From: Nitrospira sp.
GTDB lineage: Bacteria; Nitrospirota; Nitrospiria; Nitrospirales; Nitrospiraceae
Reading direction: 5' to 3'
Length of the DNA: 16,787 bases
Assembly: GCA_020697375.1 (NCBI GenBank)
Contig: JAJFBJ010000066.1
Span: 1-16,787 of the forward strand
Part shown: positions 1 to 5,854 of the stretch, one piece after another
Layout of the letters: each line of letters starts with the position of its first letter
Position numbering within the stretch: the first letter of the stretch is position 1
Translations under genes and position numbers: made by a program
Notes under the pieces: generated by a model
The model's input: the letters and a program-made list of their open reading frames with translations, nothing else
What the model was told of the DNA's origin: nothing
Database searches by the model: none

Positions 1-45
1 CCAGTACCAGCCCTCCCGTGACGGATGTTCTACTGTCCACTTCAT
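1..45 (-). CDS. possible small protein, 3' end beyond window edge
   Basis: Reading the minus strand from an ATG at 45 gives MKWTVEHPSREGWYW and then leaves the window. An AGGA lies 7 bases before the ATG, a normal ribosome-binding distance. A P-x(3)-GWYW pattern near the start is reminiscent of small uncharacterised proteins of phages and islands; that is a recollection, not a match. Only 15 codons are visible, so the call rests on the start signal and this short motif. It lies downstream of the broken tRNA on the same strand, consistent with island DNA. Confidence 0.3.
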   Translation of the reverse strand, partial: MKWTVEHPSREGWYW

Positions 46-134
46 ATCCGAATCCTACGGAGAAGAGTGGGCTGGAACAAGTCGGACGCATTATTACGTG
101 CTAACCCTGTCGTGAATAGCGTCGTGAAATGAGT

Positions 135-168
135 GGGGAAAGAGGGGAAATTCTGGGGAAAGTGGGGG
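135..168 (+). other. G-quadruplex-forming motif (four G-runs)
   Basis: Four runs of four or more G lie at 135-138, 144-147, 155-158 and 164-168, separated by loops of 5, 7 and 5 bases that are mostly A. This fits a four-tetrad intramolecular quadruplex on the plus strand. The runs also read as an imperfect GGGGAAA tandem repeat. It sits in a non-coding stretch and runs directly into the hairpin at 162-191. Whether it folds or has a role is unknown. Confidence 0.5.
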
Positions 169-191
169 AGAGGTTCAAATGCTCTCCCCAC
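162..191. repeat. hairpin-forming inverted repeat
   Basis: GGGGAGAG at 165-172 pairs perfectly with CTCTCCCC at 182-189 around a 9-base loop (GTTCAAATG). Two further pairs form if G164 is bulged. There is no following run of T on either strand, so a classical rho-independent terminator is not supported. The loop resembles a tRNA T-loop, but no acceptor stem surrounds it. Confidence 0.5.
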
Positions 192-248
192 CTGTGTTCA
201 TGCGGTTGTTATCGTGTTTTCAAGGGGTTCGTGAAGGCTCTCTCAGAA

Positions 249-290
249 GGTTTAGGAAACCGCTGCTCTATCCAACTGAGCTACGGGGGC
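249..290 (-). tRNA. tRNA-Arg (anticodon CCT), 5' half only, truncated
   Basis: On the minus strand from 290 the sequence gives a complete 5' acceptor strand (GCCCCCG), TA, a D-arm with GCTC/GAGC around AGTTGGATA, and an anticodon stem-loop GCGGT-TTCCTAA-ACC with anticodon CCT. After ACC the match to a normal tRNA stops. The stem should close with two more pairs; no T-arm (GGTTCRA) follows at the right distance, and no complementary CGGGGGC acceptor end is found in the remaining 248 bases. The fragment is therefore not a working tRNA by itself. Recombination at a tRNA, as with an integrated element or a deletion, is the simplest reading. The sudden end just past the anticodon loop is near where many tRNA-targeting integrases cross over. 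Confidence 0.75.
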
Positions 291-314
291 CGGCTTATTT
301 ATCATTGGGTTGAT

Positions 315-343
315 ACTCTATTGGCTCACTGATGAATTGTCTA
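315..343 (-). promoter_or_regulatory. candidate sigma-70 promoter of the tRNA-Arg fragment
   Basis: On the minus strand TAGACA (343-338) and TAGAGT (320-315) are separated by exactly 17 bases. They match the -35 consensus at 5 of 6 positions and the -10 at 4 of 6. Predicted initiation would fall a few bases upstream of the tRNA 5' end at 290. The position supports the tRNA fragment having once been an expressed gene. Not tested experimentally. Confidence 0.4.
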
Positions 344-638
344 GTGTCATTACCCTGTCCGCTTGCTGGAGACATTTATCCAACTTTGCAGCCGCTAAGA
401 TCAAGTCGCGTTCTTCATGGAACTGCAGCGTTTCCACATCTTCTGATTTGGGTCTATGATCCTCATAGCAGTGGCCCTGTCGGCTCCGGCACGTCGAAGA
501 TTCGTGGAAGCACAGCGCCGAAGATCGTGAAACCGCCTGGGCTGGAAGGAGGTTCTAACGGCATGTCCTTTTCTTAACGGGGGACCTTGCAGGATACCAC
601 TAGAACGCCCCCCTGGAGCGGGTCAGTTCGAGGAGCTG
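344..638. other. about 300 bases with no recognised gene
   Basis: An 81-codon plus-strand reading frame spans much of this stretch (332-577), but its product has no recognisable domain, its codon use is unlike the neighbouring genes, and no good ribosome-binding site precedes it. I see no RNA gene or terminator. It separates the tRNA fragment from the 3' end of the histidine kinase and may be decayed island DNA. Confidence 0.4.
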
Positions 639-1436
639 TCACACCTCTTTCTCCAGGTCGCTCATTGGCGCCAACGCCAGCGTAAACCGAAATGAGCTTC
701 CCTGTCCCACAGTCGAGTCCACCCAAATGGTTCCGCTGTGGGCTTCCATAATCGACTTCGCGATGAACAGGCCTAAGCCCAAGCCTCCTTCGGCCTTATT
801 GAGCTGCGAGAATTTCCGGAACAGCTTCGGTCGATCCTGTTCAGCAATGCCTGGCCCCGTGTCCGTAATGGAGACGGTCACCCGCGTGTGGTCTTGTTGT
901 GTAGCGAGCGAAATCGTGCCCCCGGCGGGCGTGAACTTGATCGCGTTTCCGACAACATTCGAGACCGCCTGGACGAGCCGGTCATAATCCACTGACACCC
1001 ACAGTGGCTCGGGAAAGAGATCGGTAACCAGGGAGCAAGACTTGTTGATCGCGACCGGAGAAAACAGCTTCGCTGTGTCCTGCAGAAGCAGGCGGAGGTC
1101 CGCTGGTTTCAAATCAAGCGTCACCCTCCCATGCGCGAATCGTTCAATGTCCAATATGGAATCAACCATGCGACTCATGAACGCCGCATTGTCCTCCATG
1201 GCCGAGACCTGCTTGATGACATCAGCTCGGTCCCATGAATCTCCCGATAGCTGTCTTCGCAGCACTTGCGCGCCGATCGAAATGGCAATGGCTTGATTTT
1301 TCAGGTCGTGACTGATCATTCCCAACACTTGCTCTCGATCGGTCAGTTCTTCTCTGGTGCTACGATGACGCGCCTGCTCTTCCTCGAAATGCCGCGTCGC
1401 ATACTGTGAGGCGCCGGTCAACGCACTCTCGTTCAT
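639..1436 (-). CDS. sensor histidine kinase, catalytic part (downstream of a frame change)
   Basis: This part carries a complete transmitter. Numbering from the ATG at 1436, the H-box is ISHDLKNQ with phospho-accepting His43, in a HisKA-type dimerisation helix pair. The ATPase domain has the N-box around Asn164 (SNVVGNAIKF), the G1 box DTGPGIAE (192-199) and the G2 box GGLGLGLFIAKS (217-228). No membrane segment is present, so the kinase is cytoplasmic. It would autophosphorylate on His43 and pass the phosphate to a response regulator, none of which is in the window. The ATG at 1436 is probably not the natural start: the preceding frame (1830-1360) encodes the matching coiled-coil N-terminus, and the two join near 1415-1436 by a +1 shift. 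It could still be made as a shorter kinase, but no ribosome-binding site is evident at 1436. Product class is secure; integrity is not. Confidence 0.8.
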   Translation of the reverse strand: MNESALTGASQYATRHFEEEQARHRSTREELTDREQVLGMISHDLKNQAIAISIGAQVLRRQLSGDSWDRADVIKQVSAMEDNAAFMSRMVDSILDIERFAHGRVTLDLKPADLRLLLQDTAKLFSPVAINKSCSLVTDLFPEPLWVSVDYDRLVQAVSNVVGNAIKFTPAGGTISLATQQDHTRVTVSITDTGPGIAEQDRPKLFRKFSQLNKAEGGLGLGLFIAKSIMEAHSGTIWVDSTVGQGSSFRFTLALAPMSDLEKEV

Positions 1437-1830
1437 GGCACAGATCGTTGTCTGTTCGCTGACGCTCGCTTGACAGGAGTGCTTCCACCAATAGTTGTTT
1501 TTCGCGCCGCTCTCGCCGTAAGTTGGAATCCTCTAGCTCGCGTTCTTTACTGATCGCGTTATCCGACTGCTCGCGCTCCGCCATCACCACGAACTTGTCG
1601 CCTTTTGCGGTCCGTGCATGGTCATCTGTTACATGCCGATCATGTGCCGCTCGGTCTCGGGCTCGAGTTTCGTCCGCCATCCGACGGTCTGTGGCGATGG
1701 CTTCAGTCGTTTCCCTTTCTACTTCCCTATGTCTGCGTTCCAAGTGGCTGTCAGTCTTCTTGCGCTCATCCGCAAGGCTCTTGTCCGTCTCGGCTCGACT
1801 TGATTCCGACTCTTCATCCCTAGCGGCCAT
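1360..1830 (-). pseudogene. N-terminal coiled-coil part of the same histidine kinase, out of frame
   Basis: The chosen ATG at 1830 begins MAARDEESESS and has GAAGG directly before it, closer than usual. The frame also stays open further upstream, to 1956. The product is very rich in Glu, Arg, Asp and Lys, with a recurring pattern like (R/K)xTDxxLxxER (ETDKSLADERKKTDSHLERR; later SERQRTDNDLCHER). This is a long soluble coiled coil typical of one type of cytoplasmic bacterial histidine kinase. The sense runs out after HERECVD near 1420, while the other frame picks up as GASQYATRHFEEEQ and leads into the kinase core. Removing one base near 1418 would fuse both into one protein of nearly 400 residues. 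Either a real inactivating insertion, a sequencing error, or (less likely, no slippery site seen) programmed shifting. Confidence 0.65.
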
Positions 1831-1894
1831 CCTTCGAAAACGACTACCACCGGTCTGAGGCGAGATACCAAGGCAGCGTTTCTGGCGAGACGGT

Positions 1895-2155
1895 TCACTG
1901 GATCCACACCAACGGCCCTGGTCCTTCGCACCTCGGGCAAGCTCTTGCTCCCACATTGGTGACCTTTCTCACCTTCACGGTAGGGAGGTGAAACAGTTTG
2001 TCGAGGCATGCAAGGCAGTAGATCTTCTTGTGCTCTGCAGTGAAGGATATTGGCGGATGATGGTTCGCAGAGCTCGCACAAATGAATTGGCCGGAAACAT
2101 CCTCGTGCACCCCAGTATCACTCCCGCAGACGTTGCGCCGACCCAATCTCGTCAT
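1895..2155 (-). CDS. small cysteine-motif protein, zinc-ribbon-like, unknown function
   Basis: This 86-residue product has Cys pairs CLAC (47-50) and CPRC (73-76), spaced as in a zinc ribbon, plus a single Cys26 in CASS that looks like a damaged third pair. The C-terminal half (EHKKIYCLACLDKLFHL and on) looks like a folded domain, while residues 1-20 are less convincing. The ATG at 2155 has an AGAGGA 6 bases upstream. The gene ends 64 bases before the histidine kinase start on the same strand, so the two may be cotranscribed. I do not recognise the family. An open plus-strand frame (1988-2350) overlaps it; the cysteine motifs and start signal favour the minus strand. Confidence 0.45.
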   Translation of the reverse strand: MTRLGRRNVCGSDTGVHEDVSGQFICASSANHHPPISFTAEHKKIYCLACLDKLFHLPTVKVRKVTNVGARACPRCEGPGPLVWIQ

Positions 2156-2350
2156 TCCCGGTCCTCTTCTACAGCTCCATCCTCTGGAACGTCTTTGCCT
2201 TTGTTGAACGAATCGGCGGCGGGATCCTACGCGGATTGGGAGGAGACGACAAGACAGAGAAAGTCCTACGTAGTGATCCAGCGCACCGGCAACCTCGTGC
2301 TGCTGCTCGCCTTCTGTTTCCTGTCCTTCGCATATTGGGCGAGCCGGTAA
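2149..2350 (+). pseudogene. possible frameshifted small membrane protein
   Basis: Two plus-strand frames each carry a hydrophobic helix-like stretch. From 2149 one frame reads SSFPVLFYSSILWNVFAFVE then a glycine-rich turn (RIGGGILRGLGGDDKTEK). The next frame over reads SYVVIQRTGNLVLLLAFC then FLSFAYWASR, ending in TAA at 2348-2350. A single shift near 2265 would join them into a two-helix membrane protein of roughly 70 residues. No convincing start or ribosome-binding site is seen at the left. The last part also belongs to a 120-codon open frame from 1988 that overlaps the minus-strand cysteine protein. Function unknown; it could be chance. Confidence 0.25.
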
Positions 2351-2354
2351 GGCA

Positions 2355-2380
2355 ATGAGCTAGGGTTTTTCCTAGCTTAT
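2355..2380. terminator. strong hairpin, possible terminator
   Basis: Ten base pairs (2355-2364 with 2371-2380, one G-T wobble) close a 6-base loop GTTTTT. It begins 5 bases after the TAA of the possible membrane protein. No T-run follows on the plus strand, so termination efficiency is uncertain. It might instead be a repeat end or a protein site. Confidence 0.4.
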
Positions 2381-2408
2381 GGCATCGACCGCCGAGAGTA
2401 GGCTATGC

Positions 2409-2458
2409 GACGCAGTTGAGATGGGCCGGCTGGACGCAGTAGAAAATGGGGCCGGCTG
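2409..2458. repeat. two-copy imperfect tandem repeat, about 25 bases per unit
   Basis: Unit 1 (2409-2432) and unit 2 (2433-2458) both begin GACGCAGT and end in a G-run followed by CCGGCTG, with a variable AT-richer middle (TGAGAT versus AGAAAAT). The units are directly adjacent. They lie about 100 bases upstream of the methyltransferase start. They could be paired operator sites, or a remnant end of an IS21-type insertion sequence, which carries multiple short terminal repeats. No transposase gene is visible. Confidence 0.55.
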
Positions 2459-2560
2459 ATTGGCTGGTGTTGTCGCCGTCCTCACGCCTCATTTCATCGG
2501 GAATGCAGTAATATTTCCTGTTCGCGACGCTCGTCGCACAAGTTGAGGGGAGATGAAACA

Positions 2561-3349
2561 ATGGTTGCTCAGGATCAGGTCATCTCAGCATTTGCGTGGC
2601 CGTTTAAATCCTTAGCTAGACGGATGCTTGGCGAGCGACTCTACCAACAGGCTCGAGTCACATTGCTGCGTGAGCCTGGTGGGCTTGGTCTCGACTGGAC
2701 CTGGGGAAACTCTCTGCGCCGAATACATCCGATCAGGCGTGATTTCGGTTGGCAGGCCGGGCAACCCATCAACCGCTATTACACCGAGAAGCACTTTCTT
2801 GCAGAGTATCAGGGCGATATTCGGGGGCGGGTGCTGGAGATCGCAGATAACCGCTATACCCTGCAATTCGGCGGCGGCAGGGTTACGGCATCCGATGTGC
2901 TGGGGTTTCCCGGCTGCTCCGGCGTGACCATTCAAGCTGATCTGACCCATGCCGACCATGTGCCCTCCGCCATCTTCGACTGTGCCATCCTCACCTTCAC
3001 CCTCAACGTGATTTTTGATGTACGCGCGGCTCTCTTGTCGCTGGAACGCATTCTGAAACCGGGGGGCGTCGTGCTGATTGTGGTGCCCGGCATAAGCCAA
3101 GTATCCCGGTACGATATGGACAAGTGGGGCGAATACTGGCGCTTTACTTCATTGTCGATAAAACTTCTGCTTGAAGAGGTCTTTCAGCCGGCGGATGTGA
3201 CGGTGAAGACCTATGGGAATGCCTTGTCTGCGATGGCGAGTTTGCAGGGCCTGCTTTCCACGGAATTATCCCAGAAGGAACTTGACCATTGGGACCGCGA
3301 CTATGAACTGGTCATCGGAGTGCGGGCCGTAAAGCGGTCGCAGAAGTGA
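2561..3349 (+). CDS. class I SAM-dependent methyltransferase
   Basis: The 262-residue protein has a Rossmann-type methyltransferase core. Motif I is GRVLEIADNRYT (89-100), followed by an acidic strand end (SDVLG, 111-115), ADLTHAD (127-132), the post-motif FDCAILTFTLNVIFD (139-153) and LKPGGVVLIVVPG (165-177). Motif I lacks the usual GxGxG and has ADN in its place; I recall the same variation in methyltransferases found among polysaccharide or glycosyltransferase genes, so a sugar or surface-glycan substrate is possible but not shown. No signal peptide or membrane helix is evident. The ATG at 2561 is chosen because GAGGGGAG lies 8 bases upstream; an in-frame TTG at 2543 lies just before this sequence and is unlikely. 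It stands alone, with about 180 bases before it and 260 after it without clear genes. Confidence 0.8.
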   Translation: MVAQDQVISAFAWPFKSLARRMLGERLYQQARVTLLREPGGLGLDWTWGNSLRRIHPIRRDFGWQAGQPINRYYTEKHFLAEYQGDIRGRVLEIADNRYTLQFGGGRVTASDVLGFPGCSGVTIQADLTHADHVPSAIFDCAILTFTLNVIFDVRAALLSLERILKPGGVVLIVVPGISQVSRYDMDKWGEYWRFTSLSIKLLLEEVFQPADVTVKTYGNALSAMASLQGLLSTELSQKELDHWDRDYELVIGVRAVKRSQK

Positions 3350-3462
3350 CTCATTGACGTGCGATCGGATCTAGACTTTTGACCGCTTCCCGGGGACGTC
3401 GGCGGACAGCTCTGCCATGGCCTCTTTCAATCTCATCCTGGAGCCTTCACACCTGATTTGAT

Positions 3463-3503
3463 CCCCTGGAGAGATGAGCCTGGACGACGTGAGCTTCCAG
3501 GGG
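3463..3503. repeat. inverted repeat with two competing left arms
   Basis: CCCCTGGA (3463-3470) pairs with TCCAGGGG (3496-3503). A second CCTGGA at 3479-3484 could pair with the same right arm over a short loop, so the two hairpins exclude each other. It is the only structure I see in the gap between the methyltransferase and the peroxidase (3350-3609). No T-run follows. Confidence 0.3.
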
Positions 3504-3609
3504 TCTGCCTAGTGTGCAGCCACATGAGCGCTACGTAATGTGATGAGTGAAGAAGCGGCGGCAAGCGTCCTAAGGCTCGGTTCAATCACTCTTATCAAGA
3601 GGTGCTACG

Positions 3610-5067
3610 GTGCGTACAGCCGGCAGGGGATGGATCATAGCATGCGGGTTCCTGGGAGCTTACGTGGCGAGCGCGTTGTTCGGAGCAGGGCAGACTCCCG
3701 TCCAAGCGGAGAAGCAAAGCGGCGAGAAACATCCGATGGAAAGTTCTGCGATCGAAACGACGAAGGAAAAGGGATTCGACGGCGTGGATTTTTCCTATGA
3801 CCTGTTCGGCGCTCCCCCCGGTCAGTCGGCCACGCAGCTTGCGGAAAAGGTCATGGCCAAAGACATCGAAGAAAAGCCCAAAGTCATGGCTAAGCAATCC
3901 AAACTGCTGAAGGACCGCTATAAGATGGATTGCAAGACCCACCCGGGTGTCACGATGACTAAGGGAAAGGCGCAACCGATCGGGCCCACTGTTCAGCTTA
4001 AGGAAGGGATGACCTGGGAAAAATTGTCGCAAATGGATGCGGACGAAATCAGGAAGCAGAAAGCCTTTCCTGGTGGATTCATGCGCTTACCGCATGTCAA
4101 GCATGCCGTGGGTGGCATGGTCTTTCCTCAGCGGCAGATTGAAGAGTTTCCCCGGCTCGAACGGTTTGATGTGGATTTCGACCTTCCCGACTGCTTCCTT
4201 CCTGAATTTCCTCCCCCGATTTTTTTGACGACCCATCCGGAATTGGGCGACGTCTCCCAAGGCGAAGTCTTGAATGCCGACAATTTCGATCGGCTCTTTC
4301 GCGGGCTGGTTACTCCCGTTCAGCTGGATGGCCTAAGGATGTTGGTCACGCAGTTCCCACAAGAGGAATTCAACCTGGGCCCCGATCGTAAGTCCCCCAA
4401 ACCAAGCTTGGGAGTCGCCTGTCTGGATTGCCACGTGAATTTCCATACGACAGGACAATTCCATTTGAATCCCGATACACGGCCTCAATTGGATCGGTTG
4501 CGGCTGGATAGCACGAGTATTCGGGGCATGTTCAATCAGCAGATTCACGGCTCGAAACGGAGCCTGCGCTCGGTGGAAGACTTCACGGAATTCGAACAGC
4601 GCACGGCCTATTTCAACGGCGATCAGATCCGGGCCATCAAGAAAGGCATGAACGTCATCGATCGCCTGCAGGTCGCGCACATGGCGCAGATGCAGAATAT
4701 GATCGATTTTCCTCCCGCTCCGAAGCTGGATCCCATGACGGGGCGGCTGGATCGTACGCGCGCCAACCAACAGGAAATCACCGGCGAGGATTTGTTTTTC
4801 GGCAAGGCCCGTTGCGCGGTATGTCACCAACCTCCGGCCTATACCGATCACATGATGCACGATCTGTTTCTGGAGCGGTTCGGCGCCGAAGCGGACGGGC
4901 CGATCAAGTCCTTTGCCCTCCGCGGCATCAAGGACTCGCCGCCCTATTTCCATGATGGACGATTGCCGACCCTGGAGGATACTGTGGAGTTCTTCAATGT
5001 TGTGGGAGGGCTCAAACTCAACCGTGAAGAAAAGGCCTCGCTGGTGGCGTTTTTGCGAACGCTCTAG
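3610..5067 (+). CDS. exported di-haem cytochrome c peroxidase-like (MauG/CcpA family) protein
   Basis: The 485-residue protein starts with a signal peptide (WIIACGFLGAYVASALFGAG, likely cut after VQA at about 33), so it should work in the periplasm. Two c-type haem sites are present: CLDCH (271-275) and CAVCH (402-406). The C-terminal part has the family block ALRGIKDSPPYFHDGRLPTL (436-455) followed by EDTVEFFN. Family members reduce hydrogen peroxide to water with electrons from small c-type donors, or oxidise protein residues (MauG). The haems are about 130 residues apart, as in the family, but the first lies some 200 residues later than in a typical 350-residue peroxidase, leaving a large N-terminal region (34-265) of unknown role. 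The GTG at 3610 is chosen because AGAGG lies 7 bases upstream and the signal peptide begins here. The peroxiredoxin gene follows after 112 bases. Confidence 0.85.
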   Translation: MRTAGRGWIIACGFLGAYVASALFGAGQTPVQAEKQSGEKHPMESSAIETTKEKGFDGVDFSYDLFGAPPGQSATQLAEKVMAKDIEEKPKVMAKQSKLLKDRYKMDCKTHPGVTMTKGKAQPIGPTVQLKEGMTWEKLSQMDADEIRKQKAFPGGFMRLPHVKHAVGGMVFPQRQIEEFPRLERFDVDFDLPDCFLPEFPPPIFLTTHPELGDVSQGEVLNADNFDRLFRGLVTPVQLDGLRMLVTQFPQEEFNLGPDRKSPKPSLGVACLDCHVNFHTTGQFHLNPDTRPQLDRLRLDSTSIRGMFNQQIHGSKRSLRSVEDFTEFEQRTAYFNGDQIRAIKKGMNVIDRLQVAHMAQMQNMIDFPPAPKLDPMTGRLDRTRANQQEITGEDLFFGKARCAVCHQPPAYTDHMMHDLFLERFGAEADGPIKSFALRGIKDSPPYFHDGRLPTLEDTVEFFNVVGGLKLNREEKASLVAFLRTL

Positions 5068-5179
5068 CAGGATGGAAACAGGCTCGACTGTCTGGAGCCT
5101 GCTCACGTTCTAATTGGTAACCGAAGAACACTCTGCCTGCATTGTCACAAGCCCAATCGAAAACGATCGGAAAGGAACT

Positions 5180-5743
5180 ATGATCAACATCGGAACAGTC
5201 ATTCCAGACGGAACCTATCAAGCCTATCACGAAGACAATATCCGGCCGGTGAAGCTCGATGAGTATCGCGGGCAATGGCTGATCCTCCTGTTTTACCCGG
5301 GGGATTTTACCTTTGTCTGTCCGACGGAGCTTGCCGAGATGGCCCGGTTGTATCCGGAGTTCAAAAAACTCGAGGCGGAAGTCTGCGGGGTGAGTACTGA
5401 CTCCGCCTATGTGCATAAGGCCTGGCATGATACATCCCCGGCGCTTCGATCCGTATCCTTCCCGCTCCTGGCCGATACCACCGGCTCGCTCAGCCGCGGA
5501 TTCGGCGTGTATCTCGAGGAGGAGGGTGTCGCGTTGCGCGGAACCTTCCTGATCGATCCCGAGGGAATCCTGCGCGCCTATGAAGTGCATGACAACAGCA
5601 TCGGGCGGAATGCCGGAGAGATGCTGCGAAAACTGCAGGCGGCCATCCGTGTGCGAAACGGTGAAGGAGAGGTCTGTCCCGCCAATTGGCAACCGGGAGA
5701 ATCGACGATGACTCCGAGCCTGGACTTGGTAGGGAAAATCTAG
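5180..5743 (+). CDS. ahpC: 2-Cys peroxiredoxin, AhpC type
   Basis: The 187-residue protein matches the usual AhpC length. The peroxidatic cysteine is Cys47 in DFTFVCPTE (42-50), with Thr44 and the later Arg120 as the active-site partners. The resolving cysteine is Cys166 in EVCPANW (164-170), typical of the 2-Cys Prx1/AhpC group. It reduces hydrogen peroxide, organic peroxides and peroxynitrite in the cytoplasm; the reductant (AhpF or a thioredoxin system) is not in the window. An extra Cys69 lies in EVCGVSTD. The ATG at 5180 has GGAAAGGAA just upstream and starts the canonical MINIG; an in-frame start at 5114 adds 22 residues with no homologous look. It probably forms a peroxide-defence unit with the preceding di-haem protein, although 112 bases allow a promoter of its own. 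Confidence 0.92.
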   Translation: MINIGTVIPDGTYQAYHEDNIRPVKLDEYRGQWLILLFYPGDFTFVCPTELAEMARLYPEFKKLEAEVCGVSTDSAYVHKAWHDTSPALRSVSFPLLADTTGSLSRGFGVYLEEEGVALRGTFLIDPEGILRAYEVHDNSIGRNAGEMLRKLQAAIRVRNGEGEVCPANWQPGESTMTPSLDLVGKI

Positions 5744-5828
5744 CGGGATGCGAAAAAGTCCGCCGCTTGCGTTCTCGCCTCGCTCGGAGGCTTCAAGAGG
5801 TAGCAGGTTCTTCCTTTGAGCATCCCGC
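5743..5828. repeat. 86-bp intergenic element with 9-bp terminal inverted repeats
   Basis: GCGGGATGC (5743-5751) and GCATCCCGC (5820-5828) are perfect inverted repeats. The left end overlaps the last base of the peroxiredoxin stop codon. Inside, GAAAAAG follows the left end, and a hairpin GCCTC-GCTCG-GAGGC sits at 5777-5791. The element fills most of the gap between two convergent genes. It resembles dispersed REP- or MITE-like intergenic repeats that I associate with Nitrospira genomes (recollection, unverified). It could act as a two-way transcription terminator. Confidence 0.6.
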
Positions 5829-5854
5829 GGCCATCCGGAACATCGCACTACCTA

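Noticed and set aside
162..191. T-arm of a second tRNA on the plus strand
   Set aside because: The loop reads GTTCAAATG, but the stem is too long and there are no acceptor, D or anticodon arms around it.
1..250. Group I intron interrupting the tRNA-Arg(CCT), as known in some bacteria
   Set aside because: The break is after the anticodon loop, in the 3' side of the anticodon stem, and no 3' exon is found within the available 248 bases. An exon beyond the window edge cannot be excluded.
129..577. Small plus-strand open frames
   Set aside because: They overlap the G-run block and the tRNA fragment, lack good start signals and have no recognisable product.
1360..1436. Programmed +1 frameshifting in the histidine kinase
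   Set aside because: No slippery codon, internal Shine-Dalgarno sequence or stimulatory structure is evident at the junction; a simple mutation or read error explains it.
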